Shown here in pieces: positions 22,923 to 35,211 of a DNA stretch of 64,000 bases. The stretch is from Ochotona curzoniae (lineage: Eukaryota > Chordata > Mammalia > Lagomorpha > Ochotonidae), in NCBI RefSeq assembly GCF_017591425.1, contig NW_024467121.1, positions 23,696,707-23,760,706 on the forward strand. The letters are read 5' to 3'. The position numbers and the translations under genes were made by a program. Below the pieces are notes generated by a model, which searched no databases, was not told the origin of the DNA, and worked only from the letters and a program-made list of their open reading frames with translations. Positions within the stretch are counted from its first letter, which is position 1. Each line of letters begins with the position of its first letter.

Positions 22923-24170
22923 CTGAGTACAACTTTATTGCCTATTTCCACCTGCTAAGCCCTTACTTTACTCTGTGATGTTCCACAAAGAAAGATAGCT
23001 ATCTTACTAGATCAGAGTGCCTGGTGAATATATCAAAGCTCACTATTTTTATAAAAAGCAAAAACTATTAAAATCACATATTTTTTATTTTTATACATTC
23101 TTCATTTAAATCAACCAGTCAGCAGAGTTTTAACATGGAAACAAAGGAGGAGAATTCTGATAAAACACTATCAACAGCTGAAGCAGCCACCATATTACAT
23201 GCAAGTAAAGCCCCTCCCTTTTAGATTTTGAAAATAAGATCTGGTTAGGAGTAACTAAAAAAAATGCATATTCACATAAAATTACATTATAAAGCATATG
23301 AGAAAGTTATTTCATAGAGAAAAGCAGAAAGTTATAATAGACAAATATTCAGTTATGTGGATGGACTGCAGACGCCTACTAAGTTCTCTCAGAAATGTTT
23401 CCCCCTATGGATTTCTTTCCTCAGTTTCCACTAATCTATTTCATATCATTCACTACATCATTCCAGAAAGAATTTTAACACTTTAAAAGTTCATTTTAGT
23501 CTGCTACTGTAATCATTATAGTCTGTCAATATGTGAATCAATTTAGTAAAGTTTCCCATTGCCTGGTGAATTAATCTATTGCCTTTGTAGTTTTCACTTA
23601 CTGCAAAACATTATCTTCACCTTAAGGAATACAAATAAGCCAGTGAATGGCTACAAACCTCCATTAGAAATTGCTGGAGTTAATATCTCAGAAGAAATGT
23701 AATTTGAGAACCCAGAAAAGAGAGGAGGTGGCAAAGCTAGGAACACACATACTAATGTTTCTTGAAAAATCACCATTCTAGTCATCATTATCACTCCATA
23801 ATCATTATTTTTAGAAAAAATCTCACCACTAGAAGTTGTTTGAAATAATTACAAATTACAGGCACCTCTGAGTGTATTTACAAAAAAATGTAACACATTC
23901 TGAGTGCTAAACTTCTCAACTTCTGGAGCTTTACTGTCCATGAGCTGCTCTGTTTCTTCAGAGTAGGAAACGGTACCCGCATCAGGGAGAAATTTTGGCA
24001 TACCAAAAGTTGAAGAAAAATAAAATCTGCAGAGAATGCTTTAGGGACCCACACTGTACATCTGTGCCAATAATTCCTGGTAGGAGATTATCTAAAAGGG
24101 ATTTGTGTATATAAGTATCCACAATAACATCTTATACTATGAAATCTTAACCAAAGAGTCACATTCCATG
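22923..24170. other. Intron, nothing recognised
   Basis: Unique AT-rich sequence, no repeat assigned. Confidence 0.4.
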
Positions 24171-24174
24171 AAGT

Positions 24175-24290
24175 TTGTTAATTCAATTAATGGCTGGGCA
24201 TCTAATTTATCTGTCAAATTCATTTTCAAAAACTATTAACACATAAAGGCAAAGTTGGGATTGCAGATGTGGAGGACTTGTTGTCCACTA
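24175..24290. repeat. Unclassified dispersed repeat, copy B
   Basis: Diverged relative of 21945-22135 in the same orientation (see that entry). Both copies are old, by eye about two-thirds identical. Confidence 0.45.
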
Positions 24291-24714
24291 CTATTCAGGT
24301 AATAGTCAAAAACCCTAAGCCTCTCCCATGGCCCCATTTTCAAGGAGTATCTAAATGGAAAATGACCAACTTACCTTACCTTCTTGTGAACCATTAAGTC
24401 ATAATGAAAAGTGATGGAGGGGGTAGTAAAGAGGTTGTGAGGTTCCAGATGCATTGATGAGATACAAAATTCCCACGTGATCATTTTCAGATGTCCTACC
24501 ACAAATTAATTCATTAGTTTTTCCTGAAGCGTATTCCTTAAAAACTGATTCCTGGGAAGCATGTGGTGGATTTAACCCAAAAGTTTTCATATGTCATATA
24601 AATTTAGAAAAAATGGAAGCTGTAGTCTCAAGAGATTCACCACACACACTAATAGATCAAAGGCTCTGAGAAGCCCTACGGGCAAGAACTCTGCTTGGCC
24701 TGTTTAATGGAGAC

Positions 24715-24945
24715 AAGAGTACAACAGATAAAACTGTGGTCTGCAGCCTGTCCTGTAGGCTTGAATCCCAAGTCTGTCACTCAGGCGCACTGTAATACCG
24801 CGCAAGGTGTTTATTTCTGATACATGAATCTTCTAATTTGTAAAATGGGACTCATGGTAGAATCTACCTGGTAACCTTGCATGGGAACTAAATCAGTTAG
24901 TATGTGTAATGCATCTATCACTGAGTAAGCATTCTACATTGGGGG
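24715..24945 (+). repeat. MIR SINE
   Basis: 'gtaggcttgaatcccaagtc' (box B), 'tttgtaaaatgggactcatg', 'gggaactaaatcagttagta' and 'gagtaagcattctacatt' run in plus MIR order to its 3' end. Confidence 0.8.
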
Positions 24946-25159
24946 TGCTGGAGTGACATCCCAAGAAGAAATGTTCCAAGGAATACATCTGTCAATTGCT
25001 GTCTAAAGGCTAAAGTTCTGCTTTTCAAAGAATCATTAACAAAGTCCCCACCCCCTCAAAAAAAAGGTTGTTTCCTTTCTGCAATAGATCATGAAGGACT
25101 TATACTGAAGGATTTTTAACAGGCTTATTCAGACAAGTCGTATTAGCAATGTGAACAAA

Positions 25160-25480
25160 GTAGTCACAGCGTGGAACACAGCAAGAGCACTACGTTTAGA
25201 GCCACTTATTGCTGGCATTAAAATACTGTTGGCTTGGGCAAGTCGCTCAGGTTTTATGCACTTCAGTCCCCACACGCTATTTAATCGGAGCTAGGGCGAA
25301 TTTATAAACCTATAGATTATTTTCCACATTTTATATGCACATACACATACATGTATGCCTGTAATGATGCAAACTAGGATGCAGGATAGCCATAAAGATC
25401 ACAGCTTCAGTTGTAAACTTGACACAGTGCACAGTGTAGCTGGAATAGAACATGTATTTGATAACTGTTGAAGGAATACC
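25160..25480 (+). repeat. MIR SINE with insertion or divergent middle
   Basis: 'agagcactacgtttagagcc', 'ggcttgggcaagtcgctcag', 'gcacttcagtccccacacgc', and later 'cacagtgcacagtgtagctg' fit the plus MIR. The centre holds unrelated AT-rich bases. Confidence 0.55.
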
Positions 25481-25573
25481 TGCTTCACAGCAATAAATGT
25501 TATCCCCTCATTCAAAAAAAAAAAAAAAAGAAAAAGTCAATGTCACTATTAAGTAAGATAGTTGTACCAGGAG

Positions 25574-25687
25574 CAGGTAAATTTACATATTAAGGCCAAT
25601 AAATACTTCTACAGGTAAATTTACATATTAAGGCCAATAAATACTTCTACAGGTAAATTTACATATTAAGGCCAATAAATACTTCTA
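25574..25687. repeat. Perfect 3 x 38-bp tandem repeat
   Basis: Three identical, adjacent 38-bp units starting caggtaaatttacatattaa at 25574, 25612 and 25650. No mismatch among them by eye, so the expansion is recent or gene-converted. A further 3' 'acaggttaat' at about 25702 may be a decayed unit start. See findings. Confidence 0.95.
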
Positions 25688-28600
25688 CTTACAAAGAGTC
25701 TACAGGTTAATCTGTGGTACAAATGTCAAATGATGACACCAACTCTTGTAGTTTCTTTATCTCCTATAGCTCATGCAAATTTCATGTTCCACACATGCTA
25801 CTGCTAACATTACATAAGGGTATTCAGGAACCATGATGGAAGAAACGTAATGGATGCAATGAAATTCATTACAACTATAGGAAGTAGGCTTTAATCAATT
25901 CTAAGCAAAAATTAAAATGAATAAGTAGACAAAGATATTTTACCAAGTGAGAGACAGAGGTCCGTTTTGAAAAGGATTTTAAAATACAGCTCATGAATTT
26001 AGTTTATTAGAAGAAATAATTCACTTCTTTTCCATATATACATGTATATATACACATGTATATATGCCCAGACTAAAAAAAAAAGAAAATGACTAATAAT
26101 ATTTATCTCCATAAATAAATGAGATGAAGTAAACAAACATCTTTTATAATTGCTGATGAAGCTTTAATTTTTAATATTCACAACAGAGGAATATCACGGG
26201 TCACAGACATCATCTCGAAATTCAAAATTTAGCCATAATCAGATATAATCTATCTGATCCAGGCTGTCCCCAGAGGGGAACAAAAATCTGTTGTCATTTA
26301 ATTTACTCAGTTTATTTAATCTTTGTGAAAGTGTATAGAAACTTTTGTGGAAGAATTGCTCAATCTTTGAAACCTCAAAATAACTGAATTTTTATAATTT
26401 TTCCCTGTGATTGCTTTCTAATAGCTTCTCTAATGGCAATTTTTTGTTGGTAATGACATATAAAAAGTTTTTTTTTTTCCCTTTAACAATATCTGGGATA
26501 GACAAGAACAAGTAGCAGGCATGATGTAATCACAGGATATTAACAAGGATGTCTTTGTGGAAGAAAAATTTAATTTTCATAGGTTTAAGAAGCTGAGAAA
26601 ATATTTTTTTTTCCTTCATGGTATTTGTATACTCTGTTCCCACTGTAAATTGCACGTGAGTTTGCAGGTGCCTGCTCGAAGGCAGGTCATTGAAAGTCAA
26701 TGAAAATCAGGGCAACCTCAGCAGCAGAAATTAACCTCCAGAACACGGCAGACACGTGTGCATCTTAGAGAGCATTATTCCTACTGCAGCAATCACACTG
26801 GACTTCACAAACTGAACAGAGACTCAGAACAACAAAAGCAACCAGCAGAATCTATTCTGATTTCTCAAATTTCTTAGGTATTATAGATGTCACCCAACAG
26901 TGCATGCATTTGATTCCCATATGTGAACAAAACTGAGGCATCGCAAGATAAATCTGAATGGAATGTTAGCCTTCACTTAAAATTTTTCTTTTCTTAGCTG
27001 ATGACACAATTTTAGTATTATAATAAAAAAGCTTCTGGCAGAATAAAATTAATGGTTTTTTTTTAAAAAAGCTTAGAACTTAAAAAAAACAAACAACTTC
27101 CAAATATCTATACTTCATGGTGTCAAGAGCCAAGATGAATGTATTTCAATTGCAACTTCCAAACTAAACTCACAAATTACTACCATTATGCTAAGTGTTA
27201 GCTACCCCACTGTGCAGTTTTGCTTTGTGAATTTTTACCTTCCTCTATGAACACTTTTAGCCACTGATCGCACAGCCTTTCAATGTTTTCTGCCTTTTCC
27301 TTTAAATAAACTGGCTCTGGCTCCTTCCATCTGGTTCCCCTTCCGTCAGCAACCCTGCACCTGTTCACACCTCCTCTCCTGTTGGATTCCACTGAACATT
27401 TCCTCCTCTGCCAGGGCTATTCTGGCACTCGCAACCTTTCTGTCATTCAATCCATCTGTCAGAAGTGAACTTTGTTTACCGCAAGCTTCTGCTTTCTTCT
27501 TCAAGAAGCAAAGCCCCTCAAGGTCATTGTCAAATGAACTGTCTGCATGGATTTAAATCCTCTACTGCTAAGCGGCAGAAGACGGAGTTCTGTTGTGTAA
27601 TGTACTTGTGAAAATTACTTTTGGTTTGGGAAGACAATTATTTGGAGTCAAAGTAGTAAGACTTGGTGCTTTAATGATCATTTGTAAAGCCAGACAGCTG
27701 ATATGTATTTTCTTCATATGTGTCTGCACTTCTCATTATATCGAATATGAACTATCTGTATAAGAAGCAAAATAAAAGTTTTAAAGTGAAATCAAAATAT
27801 CACAAACAAGTTTACACTATGTAAAAATTGCTTCGTATCATATAGCATTAACTTGAGGAATAAATATTTTCGCTAATGAATTAGCCAAGGGAGAGAGTAT
27901 TCCAATTAAGAAATTTCACTGAAAGGCTTAAAATGCACAAATATGTACCACTTTGATTATAAGCTATATTTTAACACATAGCTCCATTACTGCTTTTGAA
28001 AAACTTAACCCACAACATACAAATCAATTCATATATATTTCAAGTTCCACCACTTAAAAAATAAAGTCTTGCTTAAGTAACATTCAAATATGCCTTGTGA
28101 AACAAACAGATAATCTACCTAAAGATGTTAAAATTGTATCAGTAGACAGGTTCAGTGAAAAAACACTAAGGCATAGAAATCAGGTGAAAACTGTATTCTC
28201 AAATGAGTTAATTCTGTGCCATGCACAGACATCGAGAACTCACTCTCCCTTCACAAATCGGACATGAAATCACTTCAGGTTGGATTATTTACCAACATTT
28301 TAGACAACCGTTCTTTAGAAAAAAAGGAAAGCCAATGCCTCAATTCAAATGTGTTTTTGTAAAAAGGGAAGATAATTTTTTGAAGAAATACATGGCAACA
28401 ATTGAAACAAGGCATTATCACAAATGTGAAGCTAAATATGTTTATAACTGGTTCCTGATTAATAAGGTTGTTTTCATATTTTGAGGAATTACTCAGATCT
28501 ACTTTTATTGGATATGCCTATATTAATATTAAATAAAGTAAATAAAGCCTGTAAAATTATTTATTTTGATAAAAAAATTAAAGCTTTTTTCATTGATATA

Positions 28601-29320
28601 AAATTTAAGATTTGAGTCCTAAATATTTTATTAGTCAAATATTAACACTTGACAAAAAAGATTTCATCTAAACATTTTTCAGGCATGTTAAAGAGAATTC
28701 CTTTGATTTTAAAATAAAAACAAAAAGGTAGCTTAGAACCCATGGGCAAGGGCATCCTTTTTAGCTGTAATCTCAATTTTATTGTTAATCTTCAGAATAT
28801 CCTACCTAAATCATATAAATCTTTCTATATAATATTTATAATTTGATAGGTAGAATCTAAAATATGAAATCTAGATATTTCCTTTTTTGTCATCTTAAAA
28901 CATAATTGCTATACAGTGTCTTTTCAAATGGAGAATATTTCAAAACTATAATTTGCCTAACAAGTTTATTGATACTTTTCTAGGTGTTTTTCCCCTCCAG
29001 TGCAATCTGGGTGTGCTCAACAGTAGTTTGGTCACCTGGCTCCTTGCTGCCGAACAGCACTCAAAGACAACTGGTAATTTGATGACTGACACGGTCCGAC
29101 TTGCTGTATAAAAGAAGCACGCATTAGCAAAATGCAAGTCTCTATTAACAGGCTGCTTAAATTACCGTGAAGGAACTCTTCATTCTTAGTAAACTGCCTT
29201 TCAAAAACATATTAGTAAATCTTCTTTTGGAAAATGTGTATGATAGAAACATAAGCAAATAAGAAATCACTGAGCTTAACATCACTTACGGGAGCACACA
29301 AATGCATGAACCCGTGCACG
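25688..29320. other. Intron, long stretch without assigned repeats
   Basis: Unique AT-rich sequence with a TATA-rich palindromic tract at about 26033-26065 and a T-run near 26468. A minus-strand 64-codon ORF at 27392-27198 is discussed in findings. No C-SINE in 3.6 kb. Confidence 0.45.
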
Positions 29321-29327
29321 GGTGTGT

Positions 29328-29350
29328 ACACACACACACACACACAGAAG

Positions 29351-29381
<31 letters not shown>

Positions 29382-29390
29382 GCACACATA
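29328..29390. repeat. Interrupted (CA)n microsatellite
   Basis: Two CA tracts separated and followed by the same 'gaagcacaca' interruption, giving a compound repeat. A Cys-Val-rich minus ORF across it is an artefact. Confidence 0.95.
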
Positions 29391-32189
29391 CTTTTTTTCC
29401 TTTCCATAAACTCCTAAGAAAAAGAAAAAGAAAATGATGTGGTATTATGATTTTTGCAAACAGGCTAATTAAGGAATTCACAGAACACTATTATTTATGT
29501 GTATGATAATGTATGATGAGCTTATTTATCTTTCAGATAGAGAAACTAGGAAAAAGTTTATAGAGCTTATATCAACACGTGAAGCACAAATTTTACAGAA
29601 AGAAAAGCACCAATGCAGTGTTGCCAGGCTGCAGTGCACAGGGTGAAGCCATTCCTCAGGCACGGCTAGGTGTGGACCGAGCGCTGGCGTGGCTCAGTCT
29701 GTGCAGCAGTTTTGCTAAAGCAGCACAAGAATTTAGAGAGAATGGAAAAACATTTAAACTCTTCAATAAAAATTTGACCTCAGTGTAGTTTGGCTTTTCT
29801 AAGAACTGCAAATGATAAATGTTACTATTTTTCTCTGGTTTTCTGATTTTTTCCCCCTTCCTCTATACTTACAAAGTCTTACAATAACAGAGAATCCTCA
29901 TTTTTCACTCCATTCCTCAGTTATCTTAAGACAAGATTTTCTTTCAGACGTGGGAATATTTGCAGGATTATAGGACAAAGAACAGACATTTTCATAGAGT
30001 TGATCAAGGGGGGAAAATGGATTTGTGAGATTGTGTTAAGAAGAGACTACATGACAACTTTAAATCTGCCACAATCATTTACTAATGTGCTGCTATATCA
30101 AATAAGTCTAATTTTTTGACAGTACCAAATTAAATTTATTGCAGAAACTGCTGCATAAATAGCATATGTCTATGTTATACCACCTATTTCAAACCCTGGT
30201 CATGTTTCCCCTCCCCCTCTCAAAAGGAATAAAATGAGCCAAGTTACAAACCTTCTCAAGAAAAAAAAGAAAGAAAGAAAAGATAAAAGAAAGCAATATA
30301 CAATTTCAAAAACAGATATAGGAGATCTGGATTTCTTTGTTTTAGTTTGAGCACAAATGTCAGAACTCTGTATATTAGAGAATTCTAACTCCTTCCTAAC
30401 TTCTTAAATTTCACAGGTCGGTTCCTGTTTCATTTCTTGTCGAATGACTTGATTTTTATCTCAAGGTTTCTGACTCTGAATCAAGCTTATAGTCCATAGT
30501 TTAGCTCACAGCTACATGGTGAAAAAAGGACAAGTGGCTGTAAATGAAACAAAGCTTAAATTAGGTTATGAAAAATTATTAAGTACAACTATATACAATG
30601 TGGTCATGTTTAATTTTTCATTTGTGGAAGACATACGTGGTAAAATCAAAGTGTCTTTTCTAATTTCAGCTGCAGCCATGATACTGAATAATCTTTGATG
30701 TATAAAATACATAATCAGTCAATGTGCAGCACTGTGTATAACAGAACGGCAGATCACACAAACAGGAAAAAATCAAAGTTTCACAGAGGCTGTGGTGAAA
30801 AAAACCTCACACAACAAATTCAGACACGGGAAGAGCTTCCTTTACCAATCTCTACCCCATGGCCCAACTTCAAGCTCCCAAATTTGACAGAATTCAAGTC
30901 AATTTTCCTTTTTGAACAAAAGTTTCACTTCTTCAGTAGATGGGAAAGACATTACAAGGTCTTATCTCAGACCAATGGGCACACCACTGCAAACATCATG
31001 GCACTCGGCTACCCCGCAGACTCCCTCTCTGTGGTCAGTCTTCCCAGCTGCCCTATCTGTTACTGTCTGATTAGTTCTGCTAAGGAGCCCCTCCCCTGCC
31101 AGCTTTCGGTGCCATCTGTTCTACACAAGATGGCTGCTGCCCAGCAACCTAACACTGCCCTCCTACCTGGCACCCGGCTACCATCCTTACCCCAAAGTGC
31201 TAACACAGGTTCTCACTGCTGGCAGAGTCAGGATTTCATTACTACTACTTTGACAAGTGCAGGGTTGTTTGTAATTTCTCTTTTATCCTGATTTTGATTG
31301 TACAACCACCTCCCACTGATTCAGTTTGCTTCAGTTTTGTTGCTCACAGATTTTACTCTCCACATTAATCTCCCTCTGGCATGTTACTGCATCTGTTCCC
31401 TTTTTTATTATTAATTTTCAAATTCCCACAATTTTTGACAAAAAGGAGGTAATCTACACTCTGTTTCTGCCCATTTCATTTTCTTTAATTTGGAAGATAA
31501 GTATGAAAGCGTGCCAAAGAAGTTAATTCTCCGTTAACAGTTTATTTTCTGGCATCCCTAAGCCTTTGTATATGAAACACAGATAGGAATAAATGTTGAC
31601 TGAATCACAACAACATAGTCGCAATCATTCCTGGATTTAATGAAAAGCAAACATATGAAACAGCATCTAAAAAGTTTATTAGTTATATGACTTGTTTCAT
31701 GCTGTCACTCTTTCTTCCACTTTTGACAGATAATTCTTTGTGTGAATCAGCCTGAGCGCAGGATCTGAATTTGGGTTCCTCTGTACTTTGGACCTGGACT
31801 GAATTTTCACTGTGGATGAATTTTATTATTCCTTAATATAATTATCATCTTTCTTCAACCCAAATGAAAGCGACTAATTCAACAGCAAATGACTCTGAAT
31901 AAATGCCTGATTTTAAAAACAGGCTAAAAAGAGAGAACCCATCAGTGTAACAAACAGAACTTAGGAGCCCCTATGCTTGAGAACTGCTGCCATGAGATAT
32001 TATTTTGACAGAGTTAATAACAACAATTGCAGGATGATTTTTACTTTCCAGACAAAGAGGAAGAGTTAAGATTCAGAAAATAGGAAATAATTTATTTAAC
32101 AATTTATTCTTTTCATCCCTCATATGTCAATACCATAGCCTTGGTAAAAAAAAGGCATGAATAATCTGATGATGCCCTCAATTATCCTG
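29391..32189. other. Intron, nothing assigned
   Basis: Includes an (AAAG)n-like purine run at 30257-30285. The plus-strand ORF at 30695-31291 (198 codons, the longest region here apart from repeats) lies on the antisense strand to SDCCAG8; its translation has no domain I recognise, and its upstream region gives no promoter or splice signal I can defend. Confidence 0.4.
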
Positions 32190-32459
32190 AGATTTTTCTG
32201 GATTGATCAATGTATTGGTATTGTTAGCTAATTAATTTTATATGAACTCATATTAAAAGTATTAGAATCCCTGAATAGAAATCCTCAGATTTATACAATT
32301 CTGAATAAGTTAACAATGATTTTTCCGGAAGTTTTCTAGATTGATCATTGTATTGGTATTGTTAGCTTATTATTTTACATAAATTCATATTGAAAGCATT
32401 GGAATCCCTAAATGAGCACCTCCAACTTATACAACTCTGAATAAGTTACAATGATTTTG
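32190..32459. repeat. Diverged tandem duplication, 138-bp unit
   Basis: Copy 1 at 32190-32327 and copy 2 at about 32328-32459 share 'ttgatca[at]tgtattggta', 'ttgttagct', 'ggaatccct/agaatccct', 'ttatacaa' and 'ctgaataagtta' at a constant offset of 138 bp, with small differences and a few short gaps. Confidence 0.88.
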
Positions 32460-34354
32460 CATGTTTACAACCTCATAAAATCACAATTAAGATCTGTAGG
32501 AAATAAAGTACAGTAGTTTTTCCAAAGGTGACACAAAACAGTAGGAAATAGGACTAGGATAAATGTCAAAAACAAGCAATGTCCAGCCTGGCATATCACA
32601 TTTTCAGATCAGCTACTAGAACATGGGCAGATTCCTAACCCTTCCAAAGCCAGATGCAAAGAGCACATCTTGAACACTGTCTACCTCCAGCTCTTGCATG
32701 GATTCTAGTGGAACTATTATGAGTACTTCTTTTGTGGGTATGGCTACATTTTTATTAACTACTCCCTCAATACCAGATACATTCTTCTGTTCAGTGTCTG
32801 GGTTTGAAACTAACACCAAAGTGGCCTGTGTCCCTCCCTCCCTTTCTCCCTGCACTGGTCAAGGCAGCGACACTCAGTCTTACAGGTGGTGCTTGTTCCT
32901 GCAGAGAGATCACATGGATGCCAGAGTCCTGCCCAGCCGGAAGCTGGCTTTCCAGGCTGCCTTTAGGTATGTTCTGACCTTTCCAGTGTCCATCCTGAGC
33001 TCCCAGGCCTGACGATCTCCTGCTGATCTGATCTAACACAATAGTGGGGTTCCCAGTTCTCCATGAGACACGGCTTGAGACAAGGCACCGAAAAGACTGA
33101 ATATTCACACAGCATTTTACTATCTCAAGTGCCTAGAAATAAGTTTTGACTCCAGTATTTACCAATTCACTGTATAATGTATTTGCAGGTGTCAGAAAAG
33201 CATTAAAGAACAAGTAAGTAGTGCCTAATAACTGACTATAGTGAATACATCCAACTGGGGTGAGGCACTTAGGAAGAAATCAAGCATCATTAAGATGATT
33301 TTTCTCATGCCCCTATTACCCCAAACTAATACCAGAGACCAAAACTTGAAAAAAAAATGCTTTGACTTAGAGCTGCTTTGATAACAGTTCTTGCTTTTTG
33401 TCTCCTTTTTCTATTTTCAAAGAACTTGATGGATGCTCATTGTTTTTGAGTCAGGCAAGTGGTGTGGGCCATACTCTGTCGGTCTCCTCTGGGCTCCTTC
33501 AGAAAATGAGTTGGCTGCGGCTGCCACCATGCTCCAGGCTGTGGGCCTGGGAGGCAGGGGAGAAGAGTGCATCCCCAGAGTAGATTTTCATTGCAAGCAC
33601 ATTTTGGCTTCACAGAACTGACAGGAGGGAGCCAGGGAACATTAAGCAGGACCTGCAAACACACACTGCCTGGCAGCCTCTGAGTCTCTAACCTCTTTTG
33701 CTCCTGGGGCCACACTGGGACCCCAGTCAGTCAAACAGGTAGAGCAGAGTGGGCTCAGGCAGTGTGGTATCCACCGGAACAAAATAAGATGCTTATTCTT
33801 TCCTGTTTGCCTGATGGCCTGTTTTCTCCAACATGGACTAGGGAAGGAAAAGAGGACGCAATTTATAACAGTACCAAGGCCATCTATTTCAAGTCTTTGA
33901 AGATGTTGCTTGCACATATATCCATTTAAAATTATTTTTGACACGTTCTCCATTTAATTTATTCATGAAAGGAGTACATGGGGAAAAAATGAGCTTAACT
34001 TCTAAGTAGAAACTTTACACTAAAAACTGTTAAATAAAACTCAGGAGGAAGAAAGTGTTCACTGTGGAACAACAAGGAAAACATGTCAATGTCATAGTGC
34101 TCTCTCCAAATGAACAGAAAGCAGAAGTTTTGGTTTTTGACCCTAGCTTGGTACTATGATGAGTTCAGTTCTTTCTTAGCTTCCCTTTACAATAAAGACA
34201 GCAGAGGTAAAGGTATAAATTCTTGATCCAGACTTGATGCTGGCAACATAGAGATTAGAGAGGCCTGGGTTTTAGCCAAAGGGCTACAACATTATAATCT
34301 CCAACATATTTCTATCTCCTTCTGAAATGTGTTTCTGTACTTGTTTGTGACTAT
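32460..34354. other. Intron, nothing assigned
   Basis: Higher GC at 32800-33080 and 33430-33780, where several overlapping ORFs (61-105 codons) occur on both strands without recognisable domains. No repeat family assigned. Confidence 0.4.
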
Positions 34355-34500
34355 GGCACCGACGGAGTCGGTTCAATGCCTGCTCTCCCCCTCCCAGCTG
34401 CGTGATTGCAAGCACTGCCTTCTGAAACTTGACTTCCTCCTCCGCGAAGCACTGCTCTTCTTCCAGCTCACTGCAAGGGTTGAGAAGCAGACTGCATCCA
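34355..34500 (+). repeat. MIR-like fragment (weak)
   Basis: 'gagtcggttcaatgcctgct', 'cagctgcgtgattgcaagca' and 'tgaaacttgacttcctcctc' fit the plus MIR in order but at low identity. Confidence 0.4.
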
Positions 34501-35071
34501 ACTTCTTGCCATAAAAGACCAGTTTGTTATTTGTTTTAGCTTCTAATCCTTTGCAAAGCACACTCATTTTGTAAAATGCAACAAAATGAATTATAAACTA
34601 GGAAAAATGTAAAAGACACTAAAAAAAAATGTAGCTTACTGATCAGACTCTTGGAAATTACGGCAATTTAAAATTGATGCAAGTTTCCCAATGCTTGTGT
34701 TTAATTTCTGTACTTATCTTGTTGCAGACTAATGACAACCAGCTGCCATGGGCCACAACACTGCCGTGGGGACCAGGCACACTGCGTGGCATGTGTTGGC
34801 TGGGCATCTCCACACCCTTTACTTCTCACTGCACATAAAACAACAGTGACATCCCGAAAAGACCTCAGGATGTTTCCTCGGACTCAGGTGTCAGCAGCGG
34901 AGACTATCCTCTCCAAACCAACAGGGACAGAGGTTCACTCCTTTTTCTCCACTTCAAACTATTTCTAGGTCAATGGAAATCAGGGGTGGGATATGTTTTT
35001 ATAAACAATAGGGGCAAAAGAGTGAACTTCATCATTTGATATATCTAGGACCCTCTGACACCTCCTGTGGT

Positions 35072-35211
35072 GAGGAAAGATTTGCTGGCCAAACACTGAG
35101 GCTCAGTACCTGTTTTCAGCTGGGTGGCCTTGGATAATTCATTTTGCTTCTCTGTGCTTAAGTGTCTCTGCTGCAGCCCTGGGAAAATATGGGCCTACAC
35201 ATCATGGAGCT
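35072..35211 (+). repeat. Locally duplicated segment, copy A (MIR inside)
   Basis: 'agatttgctggccaaacact', 'gaggctcagtacctg', 'tttgcttctctgtgcttaag', 'ctgcagccctgggaaaatat' and 'gggcctacacatcatggag' recur almost unchanged at 36662-36811. The MIR core ('gggtggccttggataattca') lies within it. Confidence 0.88.

Noticed and set aside
25574..25687. CRISPR-like array
   Set aside because: The three 38-bp units are directly adjacent with no spacers, and the DNA is mammalian intron.
30695..31291. 198-codon plus-strand ORF, one of the longest in the window
   Set aside because: It is antisense to SDCCAG8, has no recognisable domain, repeat motif or signal, and no start or splice context. A chance ORF in a locally GC-richer stretch is more likely.
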